From Cystobacterineae bacterium (GTDB lineage: Bacteria > Myxococcota > Myxococcia > Myxococcales > Myxococcaceae), in NCBI GenBank assembly GCA_009782175.1, contig WRKR01000005.1, positions 1-64,000 of the forward strand: a stretch of DNA of 64,000 nt, written 5' to 3'. Numbering within the stretch: position 1 is the stretch's first letter; the number at the start of each line of letters is the position of its first letter. The notes below the pieces were generated by a model, which did not search any database, was not told the DNA's origin, and saw nothing but the letters and a program-made list of their open reading frames with translations. Position numbers and translations under genes: made by a program. Below, piece by piece: positions 52,695 to 61,046 of this stretch.

Positions 52695-54261
52695 TGCGGA
52701 GAAAGCCGTGAAACAGTGGATGACGCCTTTCAAAGTGGGCTTGTTTGTCCTCGTGGCAACGGGTGTCCTCATTGCTTTTTGGAATTTTATAGGCCAGGGG
52801 CGTTTTGGCAAAGACGAGACCCTTTTGGTGCATGCTTATTTTCAGGATGCTTCGGGCCTTGCCTCTCAGACGCGCGTGCAAGCAGCAGGCATAGCCATAG
52901 GCGAGGTGGTGGATGTGCGCTTGGAAAACGGCAGGGCTTTGGTTTTGCTGAGGCTTGCCAAGAAAGCTCAATCTCGAAAAGATGCGGTATTGCGCAAGCG
53001 CAGCGAGTCCATTTTGGGTGATTTTGTTTTGGATATATTGCCAGGCAGCCCCCAAGCGCCTTTGCTTGAGGATGGGGATGAAATTTTGCGTGTTTTGGAT
53101 GCAGAGGGCATTGAACAAATTTTTTCGAGTTTGACAAAAATTACGGATGACATTTCACAAGTCACCGCTGCACTGCGAGAGAGCCTCAGCGGTGCTCAAG
53201 GAACAAGCTCCCTGACGGAGATTGTCGACAACATGGTAAAAATTTCACGCTCGCTTGAGAGGATGATGGAGGATACTTCCGGCAAGTTGGAGCACATTTT
53301 GTCGAATGTGGATGTGGTCAGCCAAAGCCTGAGCAGAATTGCGCTCAGCGAAGAAAGCGACATTAAGCAGATTGTCAAAAACATTGAAGGCGTTACGCGG
53401 GACATGCGCAGCGTTATGGCCACACTCAACGCGTTATTAAGCCCCACTCAAGGCCAAGAGAGTGAGGGGGTTTTAGGTGTTAAAAACAGCATTCAAAAAC
53501 TGGAGAACAGTTTAGCCAACATTGAGGAGCTGACGCGCAAGGTGAAGGAAGGTGAAGGAACAGTGGGCAAATTGTTGGCGGATGAGCGCCTGGGGCAGCG
53601 GCTGTCTGAAACCCTTGAGGATATTGCCGACTTCACGCAGCGGCTCACCTCACTCAACCTCGAAGTGGATGTGCGCAGCGAATACCTGTTTAGACAGGGG
53701 CAAGCCAAAAATACATTTGGCCTTCGCCTCATCCCCAGGCCTGACAAATATTACCGTATAGAGTTGATAGATGATCCGCGAGGCAGCACCAGCGTTTCCT
53801 ATATTCAACAAAACCCCCCCAATGCGGGCTCCCCTGCCGTACAAAAACAAACGGTCACCACGGACAAACTGAAAATAAGCGCTGAATTTGCCAAGCGCTA
53901 TTCTCTGCTTACTTTGCGTTTTGGAATTATTGAGTCCTCCGGTGGCATAGGGATAGACCTGGGCGTCCCCATCAAATTCCCCTATTCATCCAAATGGATT
54001 GAGAATGCCTTGTTGCTCCGGGTGGATGCATTCCATTTTTCTGCTGAAAATTTGGACTATCCGCGTCTTCGCGCAAGCCTTCGCTTTTCGCCCCTGGAGC
54101 ATGTTTATTTGCAAGTGGGAATGGATGACATTCTCAACAGGCCCAATAGGGACTTGACGACGAACAAATATTTGGGTGGCCGGGATTTTTTTGTAGGTGG
54201 CGGCATTTATTTTACGGATGAAGATCTAAAATCCCTCTTCACCCTTGTACCCACACCATGA
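52687..54261 (+). CDS. MCE protein with outer-membrane-barrel-like C-terminus
   Basis: 524 residues, long for MlaD. Membrane anchor (about 16-37), MCE domain (DASGLASQTRVQAAGIAIG, RSESILGDFVLDILPGS), then a long helical coil (about 140-320) with GEGTVGKLLADERLG at its end. The last 195 residues are made of short alternating strands (TFGLRLIPRPDKYYRIEL, YSLLTLRFGIIESSGGIG, ALLLRVDAFHFSAENL, HVYLQVGMD, DFFVGGGIYFTDEDL), which looks like an outer membrane beta-barrel. If so, one protein could link both membranes. Coupled to the ATPase gene. Confidence 0.85.
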   Translation: MSDAEKAVKQWMTPFKVGLFVLVATGVLIAFWNFIGQGRFGKDETLLVHAYFQDASGLASQTRVQAAGIAIGEVVDVRLENGRALVLLRLAKKAQSRKDAVLRKRSESILGDFVLDILPGSPQAPLLEDGDEILRVLDAEGIEQIFSSLTKITDDISQVTAALRESLSGAQGTSSLTEIVDNMVKISRSLERMMEDTSGKLEHILSNVDVVSQSLSRIALSEESDIKQIVKNIEGVTRDMRSVMATLNALLSPTQGQESEGVLGVKNSIQKLENSLANIEELTRKVKEGEGTVGKLLADERLGQRLSETLEDIADFTQRLTSLNLEVDVRSEYLFRQGQAKNTFGLRLIPRPDKYYRIELIDDPRGSTSVSYIQQNPPNAGSPAVQKQTVTTDKLKISAEFAKRYSLLTLRFGIIESSGGIGIDLGVPIKFPYSSKWIENALLLRVDAFHFSAENLDYPRLRASLRFSPLEHVYLQVGMDDILNRPNRDLTTNKYLGGRDFFVGGGIYFTDEDLKSLFTLVPTP

Positions 54262-54267
54262 AGGAAA

Positions 54268-55539
54268 ATGGACATGTTCAAAAAATTTCTTGTCGCATGG
54301 TCATTGGGGAGTGTGGCGGCACTTGGTTTATGGCTCTCTAGCGGGGTGAGGGGTGAGCCAGCATCCGCTTATGCCCAGCCTTTGCCTGCCTCAAAGAAAG
54401 CTTCCCCAACAACGGTGCAACCCAAGCCTTTGAAACAAAGCTTGGCAGAGCATGTGCCAGAGCCTTTGCAATGGCAGCCCGGAAAAATTTGGCCTCCACC
54501 CACACCCCGGGCGAGTTTGGACTCTGAAATATTTGCAGAGGCTTCCACGCGAAATGCAGCAGCGTTGTTTGATGGAAGGTTCAGGGATTTTGGTTGGCAG
54601 GCAGGAAAGCCCTCTGCAACGCCAAAATCCAAGGCAAGCCCCCCGTGGGCAGCCGTTAAACTGAAAAAGAGTTATGCACGCATTCTGGTGCATTGGACGG
54701 CTTCTGGAAACAGTGACTATAACCAAACCACCTATGGGGCACCCGGCAGCTATGCCATTGAGCTTTCAGAAAACTCTACCCAGGGCGAAGACGGCAAGTG
54801 GCGTAGGGCCATTGAAGTCCACAACAACCGCGTTCGCACCCGAAGCCATGTGGTGGAGTTGCGGCCAGGAGAAGTTTTTTTGCGTTTTGTGGTCCGCGCA
54901 GAAGCAGCGGATTGTTATAGCTATGGGGTACAGATAGATGAGCTTTCCATTTTTGATATGGGCATGTGCAGGCAAGGCTTTGCTTGTGACACGTGGGCTT
55001 TTGTCGGCGACAGCATTACGGCCATGAGCTTTGACAATGCGGCTGCACACCGCCCTGGTTTTGCTGATGCCGTGCAGGAGGGGGACTCACGCAGGACTCC
55101 GGTGGTGCTGAATGGGGGCATTGGCGGGGAGAATGTGGCGCATATAGAGCAGCGCATTGAGCGTATGCTGGATGACAACCCAGCCATTTATTATTGGGCC
55201 ATTGGCATTGGGAGCAATGACTCTGCCGGAAACAACACGCAGACACAGCCCTTTCGTCAAAGCTTGGAGCGTGTGGTGAAACACATTGTTTCCAAGGGAC
55301 GCATGCCCATTTTGGCGCGCATTCCCTATGCTTCGGATGGCCAGCACGAAACCATACCCGCTTTTAATAAGGAGATTGATGAGCTTACAAAAAAATATCA
55401 GCTCCCCGTTGGGCCGGACTTATATATGCATTTTAAAAACAACCCCCAACAGTTGGCCGATGGCCTCCACCCTACGGATGAAGGCATCATCGCCTTGCAA
55501 AGCTTATGGGCCCAAACCGCCTTAGGCTTGAAGCCATAG
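54268..55539 (+). CDS. SGNH/GDSL hydrolase with N-terminal discoidin-like domain
   Basis: 423 residues from the ATG at 54268 (or 421 from 54274, better spaced to AAGGA). Signal peptide; a Pro-rich stretch; a beta-sandwich (about 90-235, NAAALFDGRFRDFGWQAG to the DELSIFD motif) like a discoidin or carbohydrate-binding domain; then the SGNH core: VGDSITA (Ser nucleophile), NGGIGGE, GSNDS and DGLHP (Asp-His). Likely a periplasmic or surface esterase for acyl groups on glycans or lipids. Lies six bases after the MCE gene, so probably belongs to that operon. Confidence 0.88.
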   Translation: MDMFKKFLVAWSLGSVAALGLWLSSGVRGEPASAYAQPLPASKKASPTTVQPKPLKQSLAEHVPEPLQWQPGKIWPPPTPRASLDSEIFAEASTRNAAALFDGRFRDFGWQAGKPSATPKSKASPPWAAVKLKKSYARILVHWTASGNSDYNQTTYGAPGSYAIELSENSTQGEDGKWRRAIEVHNNRVRTRSHVVELRPGEVFLRFVVRAEAADCYSYGVQIDELSIFDMGMCRQGFACDTWAFVGDSITAMSFDNAAAHRPGFADAVQEGDSRRTPVVLNGGIGGENVAHIEQRIERMLDDNPAIYYWAIGIGSNDSAGNNTQTQPFRQSLERVVKHIVSKGRMPILARIPYASDGQHETIPAFNKEIDELTKKYQLPVGPDLYMHFKNNPQQLADGLHPTDEGIIALQSLWAQTALGLKP

Positions 55540-55656
55540 CCGCTTGACTTTGCCCTCCTATGGCCTTTGCACTCGCCTTTGCTCAAACACCTCCCCTCGT
55601 ACCTCCGCTTCCTCCTCTGTGGACAAAGGGGAGGCCCTATGGCTTATTTAAAATGC

Positions 55657-55685
55657 TTGACTCTGTTGGTATGCTGGCATAGTTG
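55657..55685 (+). promoter_or_regulatory. Possible tRNA-Glu promoter
   Basis: TTGACT at 55657-55662 and TAGTTG at 55680-55685, 17 bases apart; 10 bases before the tRNA. The -35 is good, the -10 poor. Confidence 0.35.
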
Positions 55686-55695
55686 GCCTCCACCT

Positions 55696-55768
55696 GTCCC
55701 CGTCGTCTAGAGGCCTAGGACGCTGGCCTTTCAAGCCGGCAACACGGGTTCGAATCCCGTCGGGGACA
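55696..55768 (+). tRNA. tRNA-Glu (anticodon UUC)
   Basis: 73 bases fold as a full cloverleaf: acceptor GTCCCCG/CGGGGAC, D arm GTCTAGAGGCCTAGGAC, anticodon arm with loop CTTTCAA reading TTC, T arm ACGGGTTCGAATCCCGT, discriminator A. The CCA end is not encoded. A strong terminator follows about 42 bases later. Confidence 0.97.
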
Positions 55769-55810
55769 TTTGGATATTTTGGGGAAGGGACATTTTCTTG
55801 AAGCTCGAAG

Positions 55811-55850
55811 AAGTCCGTCAAAGTTCGCAAGGCCTTGACGGACTTTTTTT
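55811..55850 (+). terminator. Intrinsic terminator after tRNA-Glu
   Basis: AAGTCCGTCAA pairs with TTGACGGACTT around a 14-base loop, then TTTTTTT. Textbook rho-independent terminator. Confidence 0.93.
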
Positions 55851-55879
55851 CCTCCAGGGGGTGTTGCGGATTAATTCAA

Positions 55880-55895
55880 CCCTAAAGCGGTCTAG
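55880..55895 (+). repeat. Solo end of the dispersed repeat
   Basis: CCTAAAGCGGTCTAG matches the right end; no left end nearby. Its CTA is the TAG stop of the leftward lipoprotein (55892-55894). Confidence 0.45.
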
Positions 55896-56464
55896 GTAGG
55901 GGATGCTGAGTCCGTGCTTGGTTGGCTAGGTGCGAGGCTGGGCGCGGGAAGCGGATGGTCTGTGCCGAAAGCGCGCAGGTGAGAAAAGGGTGTTTCTTTC
56001 GCATCGAAATGAAAGACGGCTAGATCTTTAGCTCGGGGTGGAACGGTCAAGTCCGCCACAGGGTTTTTCGCCCGAGCGACAAAGCCATTGGGGTCCAGCG
56101 CCAATATGAGATCATTCCCGAAGAGGCCCGTAATCCTATAAGCCTGCTCCGTCACATTGGAAAAGCCTACGCTGATGTGTACCCCTCCCTCGCTTTGCAC
56201 ATGCTTGACAATTTCAACAACAATTTTCCCCTCCAACTCGCTCGCCTTGTCAATAACAATAGCCCCATCGCTGCTCGTCACTTGTTTGCGCCCTTCTTCT
56301 ATCCCCGTTGAAATTCCAGCGGCGGCCCCTTTGAGGTTTTCCGTTGTTTTTTGGGTGATTTTGCCTACAACATCCTTGGTTGTCTCACCACGGCAGTGGG
56401 AGAGCGCCAGCAAGAAGAATACAGCGAGAGAAACGCGGAGAATAACAGAAGAAAAAGAGGACAT
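55892..56464 (-). CDS. Lipoprotein of unknown family
   Basis: 190 residues. Signal peptide with lipobox ALSHC (Cys24). A short Ala/Gly/Thr-rich linker leads to a beta-rich domain (GGVHISVGFSNVTEQAYRIT, ILALDPNGFVARA, PRAKDLAVFHFD) that looks like an immunoglobulin-like sandwich, then a Pro/Ser tail. No family recognised. Stop lies in a solo repeat end. Confidence 0.7.
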   Translation of the reverse strand: MSSFSSVILRVSLAVFFLLALSHCRGETTKDVVGKITQKTTENLKGAAAGISTGIEEGRKQVTSSDGAIVIDKASELEGKIVVEIVKHVQSEGGVHISVGFSNVTEQAYRITGLFGNDLILALDPNGFVARAKNPVADLTVPPRAKDLAVFHFDAKETPFSHLRAFGTDHPLPAPSLAPSQPSTDSASPT

Positions 56465-56883
56465 GGTACTTTCTTTTTAAAAGTGAAAAGAGATGAGACT
56501 CGTTTCTCAAGCATACCAGCAACCCAATTCCAAGAAAAAACCCGACGACATACCTGCTCACCTGAAGGATGCATGGCCAGAGCCTGTCGCCTTCAACCAC
56601 CCCCTGCGCAACCATTTCTGAATGCAGTTATTCCAATAAAGACAAATTCCAATAAAGCCAAATAAAATTAATGCATTAAAATTTTTAAGCGCACGCCCCC
56701 CCCCCTAAAGCCCAGAAGGCCCCTTGTGAAGTTGTGTTTTGGGGAGCAGCCCTTTTGCGACACCGGGTTGTATTTGCAACACCGGGTTGTGCGCAAAAAA
56801 CCTACTGCCCTGGGTTTCATTCGTCATTATATTATATTATAAACGTAATATTATTTTTTATATTGACATTAGAGGGGACAAGG
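56465..56883. other. Intergenic region before the SQR-like gene
   Basis: 419 bases. A run of AT-rich sequence (TTATATTATATTATAAACG, 56827-56860, with TTGACA at 56863-56868) probably carries the promoter of the flavoprotein gene. No terminator or credible large ORF. Confidence 0.5.
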
Positions 56884-56925
56884 ATGACGCATAAAGTGGT
56901 CTTAAGTCACACAAAGTCAGTTTAA
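56884..56925 (+). CDS. Possible 13-residue leader peptide
   Basis: ATG 56884, MTHKVVLSHTKSV, TAA, preceded by GAGGGGACAAGG, a strong ribosome site. It ends 38 bases before the SQR-like start and overlaps the inverted repeat ACAAAGT/ACTTTGT. It is also the tail of a longer unlikely frame, so a leader role is only a possibility. Confidence 0.35.
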   Translation: MTHKVVLSHTKSV

Positions 56926-56931
56926 CTTTGT
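56911..56931 (+). promoter_or_regulatory. Hairpin upstream of SQR-like gene
   Basis: ACAAAGT-CAGTTTA-ACTTTGT, seven-base perfect arms. Overlaps the end of the possible leader peptide; followed by TTCCC, no T-run, so if it acts, it more likely affects translation than termination. Confidence 0.4.
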
Positions 56932-56963
56932 TTCCCAGAGGGAAAAAAGGAGAAAGGCTGCAT

Positions 56964-58235
56964 ATGAGTCACATTGTTGTCCTTGGCGCCGGCACCGGAG
57001 GGATTACGGCTGCTTTTGAGTTGCGCAAATATCTCAAAAAGAAACATCAAATTACGGTGGTTCATGAAAGAGACTATTTTCAATTTGTTCCATCAAACCC
57101 ATGGGTTGCTATTGGAAAACGCAAACGCAGCCAAACCACTTTGTCCCTTGCGCGTGTGTTGGGCAAGCGAGGAATTAACGTCATCGTCCAGCCGGCAACA
57201 CGCATAGACGCCGACGGCAACGCTCTGGAGTTGAGGGATGGCAGTCGGGTTGCCTATGACTATCTGTTAATTACTACAGGCTCGGAGCTTGCTTTTGACG
57301 CGGTGCCTGGTGCGGGTCCGGACAAGTATACCCAGTCTATTACGCTGGTGGAGCATGCCGAACAGGCCAAAGCCGCATATGAGCGTTTTTTGGAAGCTCC
57401 AGGGCCGGTGGTTGTAGGTGCTCTGCCAGGGGCCTCCTGTTTTGGCGTGGTTTATGAGTATGCCTTCATTTTGAGCAACGACTTGAGAAAGCGCAAACTG
57501 CGCAAAAAAGTGCCCATGACTTTTGTCACACCTGAGCCCTACATTGGCCACATGGGGATTGACGGTTTGGCCAACTCCAACGGCCTGTTGCAAAGCAGGC
57601 TGCGTGAGCACGACATGAAGTGGATTACGAATGCAAAGCTAACACGCATTGAGCCTGGGCGCATGTTTGTGAGTGAGATGAACAGGCATGGCCAGCTGGA
57701 GGAGGAACATGAGCTGCCTTTTGCCTATAGCATGCTGTTGCCTGCCTTCCGCGGTGTGAAGGCCGTGGCTAGGACGGAGGGTTTGTGCAATGCAAATGGT
57801 TTTGTGCGGGTGGATGAGCACCAACGCAGCCTCAAGTGGCCTAACATTTTTGCTGCAGGTGTGGGCATTGACATTCCAGCATTGCCTACGCCCGTGCCTG
57901 TGGGCATGCCCAAGACGGGTTTTATGATTGAGACGATGGTAACGGCTGCCGTTCACAACATTCAGGCGGATTTGACAGGCCGCAAAGCCACGGCGCGCGC
58001 GACGTGGAGCACGCTTTGTTTGGCTGATTTGGGCGACACCGGCGCGCTTTTTGTGGGGCTGCCGCAAATTCCACCGCGCAACACCACGTGGGCCCGCATG
58101 GGTTGGTGGGCACGCTGGGGCAAAATTGTCTTCGAAAGGTATTTTCTCACGAAAATGCGTTGGGGCACCTCAGAGCCGCTGTTTGAAAAATACATGTTCA
58201 AAGCACTGGGAATCAGCCGTTTGGAAAAAAAGTGA
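56964..58235 (+). CDS. Sulfide:quinone oxidoreductase-like flavoprotein
   Basis: 423 residues from the ATG at 56964, six bases after AAAGG. FAD motif VVLGAGTGGITAA, second Rossmann region around VVVGALPGASCFG (one conserved redox Cys) and TLCLADLGDTGALFVG (the second). IPPRNTTWARMG and the amphipathic C-terminal half fit monotopic SQR. The third SQR cysteine, in a SIC motif, is replaced by Thr (QSITLVEHAE). Oxidises sulfide to polysulfur with quinone if functional; a different thiol-type substrate is possible. Confidence 0.87.
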   Translation: MSHIVVLGAGTGGITAAFELRKYLKKKHQITVVHERDYFQFVPSNPWVAIGKRKRSQTTLSLARVLGKRGINVIVQPATRIDADGNALELRDGSRVAYDYLLITTGSELAFDAVPGAGPDKYTQSITLVEHAEQAKAAYERFLEAPGPVVVGALPGASCFGVVYEYAFILSNDLRKRKLRKKVPMTFVTPEPYIGHMGIDGLANSNGLLQSRLREHDMKWITNAKLTRIEPGRMFVSEMNRHGQLEEEHELPFAYSMLLPAFRGVKAVARTEGLCNANGFVRVDEHQRSLKWPNIFAAGVGIDIPALPTPVPVGMPKTGFMIETMVTAAVHNIQADLTGRKATARATWSTLCLADLGDTGALFVGLPQIPPRNTTWARMGWWARWGKIVFERYFLTKMRWGTSEPLFEKYMFKALGISRLEKK

Positions 58236-58296
58236 GAGCCACGGCCCTCTCTTGCAAGTAAAATTTTTTTCAAGTTAAATAAATAACCCCCCCAAA

Positions 58297-58848
58297 CTAA
58301 GGGGAAGAACTTGTATTCGCCCCTGCGTCGTTTGGCTCTGCGTTGGTTGGCACTGCGTCAGTTGGCGCTGCGTCAGTTGGCGCTGCGTCAGTTGGCGCTG
58401 CGTCAGTTGGCGCTGCGTTGGTTGGCATTGCGTCGGTTGGCGCTGCGTCGGTTGGCATTGCGTTCTGCACAGGCAAGCCTTCCATGGGCGACTCTACGGC
58501 AGGGGGTTGCTCTGTAGGGGCCTCTTTTGTGGGGGGGGCGGGTTCTGTATTTTCAGCAGGGGTGGTGGGAGCAGCGGGAGCAGTGGTAGCGGGGGCTTTT
58601 TGGCCGGCCACGACGGAGCCTTGGTAGCCGATGAAAGAGAGCAGCAGCGAGGTAATAAAAAAAGCCACTGCGCAACCTGCCGTCAATTTGCTTAAAAATG
58701 TCGTCGCGCCTTGGCCGCCAAAAGCGGAAGTTGCCGCCCCGCCTCCGAAAGCACCTCCCATGCCTCCTTCTTTGCCGGGTTGGAGCAAAATGACGAGGAT
58801 GATGAAGAAACAAAGCGCTACATGCAAAACTGACAGAAAAATTTCCAT
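58297..58848 (-). CDS. secG: SecG preprotein translocase subunit with repeat tail
   Basis: 183 residues from the ATG at 58848, which opens EIFLSVLHVALCFFIILVILLQPGKEGGMGG, the SecG hallmark (split by the membrane helix). A second membrane helix is near residues 52-75. The last 100 residues are Ala/Pro/Thr-rich with about nine copies of PTDAA-type units and are absent from ordinary SecG (about 75-115 residues). It follows tpiA in the gap-pgk-tpiA-secG order that is common in bacteria. Confidence 0.92.
   Translation of the reverse strand: MEIFLSVLHVALCFFIILVILLQPGKEGGMGGAFGGGAATSAFGGQGATTFLSKLTAGCAVAFFITSLLLSFIGYQGSVVAGQKAPATTAPAAPTTPAENTEPAPPTKEAPTEQPPAVESPMEGLPVQNAMPTDAAPTDAMPTNAAPTDAAPTDAAPTDAAPTDAVPTNAEPNDAGANTSSSP
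58325..58465 (-). repeat. 15-bp tandem repeat in secG
   Basis: About nine units of TTGGCGCTGCGTCAG and variants (plus strand); encodes PTDAA repeats in frame. Several neighbouring units are identical. Confidence 0.9.
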
Positions 58849-59063
58849 AGCCGGCCCGCCATTAAACACAAGCTGCAATTCTCTACAACCTTTAACAGCG
58901 GGACAGTGTCTCCTTTTCAGGTGAAGCTCGTTTTTGTTTAAACCCACAGGCCCACGTGCACCTGCTCTCCCTAAACCCCTGTCTTTTTCAAAGCTTGTCT
59001 GTGGGCAACCCCAAAACCCTTGCCCAGCTGAAGCTGTACAGCTCCCTTTATTTTTAACTCCCT

Positions 59064-59837
59064 TTATTTTTTGTGTGCCATCGCTTTTTTGGCCGCCTCT
59101 ATAATGGCTGAAAATTCTGCAAATTGAAGGCTTGCCCCTCCAACCAGGGCCCCATCAATGTCGGGCTTGGCCATTAATTCTTCGGCATTGCTGGCTTTGA
59201 CGGAGCCTCCATAGAGGATGCGCAGCTGTTTGGAAGTTTCTCCCCAAAGCTGTTGCAGCCACCCTCTTATATGAGCGTGTACTTCCTGGGCTTCCTGGGC
59301 GGTCGCCGTTTTTCCCGTGCCTATGGCCCATATGGGCTCATAGGCAATAACCAGCTTTGCCCCTAGGCCACTGCTTATACCCGCAAGGTTTGCCTGGAGC
59401 TGCTTGGAAACCACCTCCAGGGTTTGGTTGTGCTCGCGCTCTTCAAGGGTTTCGCCCACGCAGAGGATGGGGTATAGGCCTGCTTCCAAAACCGCTTTCA
59501 CTTTCTCATGGATGAAGCTGTCGCTCTCTCCAAACAACTGGCGGCGCTCGGAGTGTCCAATAATAACATAGCGACACCCCAAATCCGCCAGCATGGGGGC
59601 GGATACTTCCCCAGTATAGGCACCGGCGGACAGGGCATGGCAATTTTGCGCTGCCAAGGCCACACCGCTGGGCCTGAGCACCTGCCCCACAGGAAACAAA
59701 GCCACAAACGGAGGCGCAACGGCAATTTCTGCCAATGGGCCACTCGTCAACGTCGCCAACTGTGCCGCAAGCGGCAAGGCTTGCGAAACCGTCATATTCA
59801 TCTTCCAATTCGCAGCAACAAGGCAGCGACGCAGCAT
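59064..59837 (-). CDS. tpiA: Triosephosphate isomerase
   Basis: 257 residues from the ATG at 59837 (AAGGAG six bases upstream; a second ATG two codons earlier has no spacing). Isomerises DHAP and glyceraldehyde 3-phosphate. AANWKMN (substrate Lys), IGHSERR (catalytic His), [14 protein letters not shown] (catalytic Glu), and GGSVKASN phosphate loop. Confidence 0.97.
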   Translation of the reverse strand: MLRRCLVAANWKMNMTVSQALPLAAQLATLTSGPLAEIAVAPPFVALFPVGQVLRPSGVALAAQNCHALSAGAYTGEVSAPMLADLGCRYVIIGHSERRQLFGESDSFIHEKVKAVLEAGLYPILCVGETLEEREHNQTLEVVSKQLQANLAGISSGLGAKLVIAYEPIWAIGTGKTATAQEAQEVHAHIRGWLQQLWGETSKQLRILYGGSVKASNAEELMAKPDIDGALVGGASLQFAEFSAIIEAAKKAMAHKK

Positions 59838-59861
59838 GTCCATCTCCTTTAAAAAATTCCG

Positions 59862-61046
59862 CTAAGCCGTTTCGAGTGCTTTTATGCCAGGCAAACCTTT
59901 TCCCTCGAGAAACTCCAGGGAAGCGCCTCCTCCGGTGGAAATGTGGCTCATGGGGGAGGCCAGGCCAAACAGGTTAACAGCGGCGGCGCTGTCGCCTCCA
60001 CCTATAATGGTTTGTGCTTTGGCATCTGCCATGGCCAAAGCCACTGCTTTGCTGCCGGAGGCGAAGGGGGCCCTTTCAAACAAGCCCACCGGCCCATTCC
60101 ATAAAACGGTTTTGGCTTCGAGTATGCATTGGCGGTAGAGTTGTTGTGTTTTGGGTCCAATGTCCAAGCCCATGAGGTTTTCGGGAATGGCCTGGGTTTG
60201 CACGGCAATGGGCTGCGCCGCATCCATGGAAGTGGCGCAAATGTGGTCTATGGGCAACATCAACTCAACGCCGGAGCGTTTGGCAGCCTGCAGCACTTGG
60301 CTGGCCAGGGCAAGCTTGTCTTCTTCGAGTCGGCTTTTTCCTATTTCAACTCCCTGGGCCTTGAGGAAGGTATAGGCCATGGCTCCACCCACCAGAAGCT
60401 TCTCAAGGCGCGGCAGCAAGTTTTCTATCACTTTAATTTTGTCAGAAACCTTGGCACCACCCAAAATGGCGACAAAGGGTTTTTCTGGAGAAGCCAAAAG
60501 CGGACCCAAAAACTGCAACTCTTTGCGCAGGAGAAAGCCCGCGGCTTTTTCTTTAACAAAGGAGAGCATGCCCACGGTTGAGGCATGGGCGCGGTGTGCT
60601 GTGCCAAAAGCATCGTTCACATAAAGGTCGCACAGTGCGGCCAGTTGCTTCGCAAAGCCCATGTCATTGGCTTCTTCTTCGGGGTGGAAACGCAGGTTTT
60701 CAAGCATCAACACTTGTCCTGGCCCCAACTCATTGGCCATTTTTATAACCCCATCGCCAACGCAGTCATCGGCTTGCAAAACTTCAGTGTCTTTGCCCAA
60801 AAGCTCTGAGAGGCGTTTGGCTGCCGGCTCCATTGAAAGCTTTGGGTCTGCGCCTTTCTTGGGCCTTCCCAAATGAGAAGCCAAAATCAGCTTTGCATTG
60901 TTGTGGAGTGCATGGCTAATGCTCGGCAAGGCTTCGCGGATGCGTGTGTCATCCGAAACGCGTCCATTGTCCAGAGGTACATTAAAATCCACGCGAATGA
61001 AAACACGCTTGCCTGAAAGCTCCAGCTCATCAATATAGCGGATCAT
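59862..61046 (-). CDS. pgk: Phosphoglycerate kinase
   Basis: 394 residues. RVDFNVPLDNG (N-domain substrate site), LASHLGRPKKG, MLENLRFHPEE, GGAKVSDKI, GGGDSAAAV and the ATP-site C-domain are intact. Starts at ATGA with the gapA stop. Confidence 0.97.
   Translation of the reverse strand: MIRYIDELELSGKRVFIRVDFNVPLDNGRVSDDTRIREALPSISHALHNNAKLILASHLGRPKKGADPKLSMEPAAKRLSELLGKDTEVLQADDCVGDGVIKMANELGPGQVLMLENLRFHPEEEANDMGFAKQLAALCDLYVNDAFGTAHRAHASTVGMLSFVKEKAAGFLLRKELQFLGPLLASPEKPFVAILGGAKVSDKIKVIENLLPRLEKLLVGGAMAYTFLKAQGVEIGKSRLEEDKLALASQVLQAAKRSGVELMLPIDHICATSMDAAQPIAVQTQAIPENLMGLDIGPKTQQLYRQCILEAKTVLWNGPVGLFERAPFASGSKAVALAMADAKAQTIIGGGDSAAAVNLFGLASPMSHISTGGGASLEFLEGKGLPGIKALETA

Noticed and set aside
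58325-58465. CRISPR array
   Set aside because: Tandem 15-bp units without spacers, in frame in secG; a coding minisatellite.
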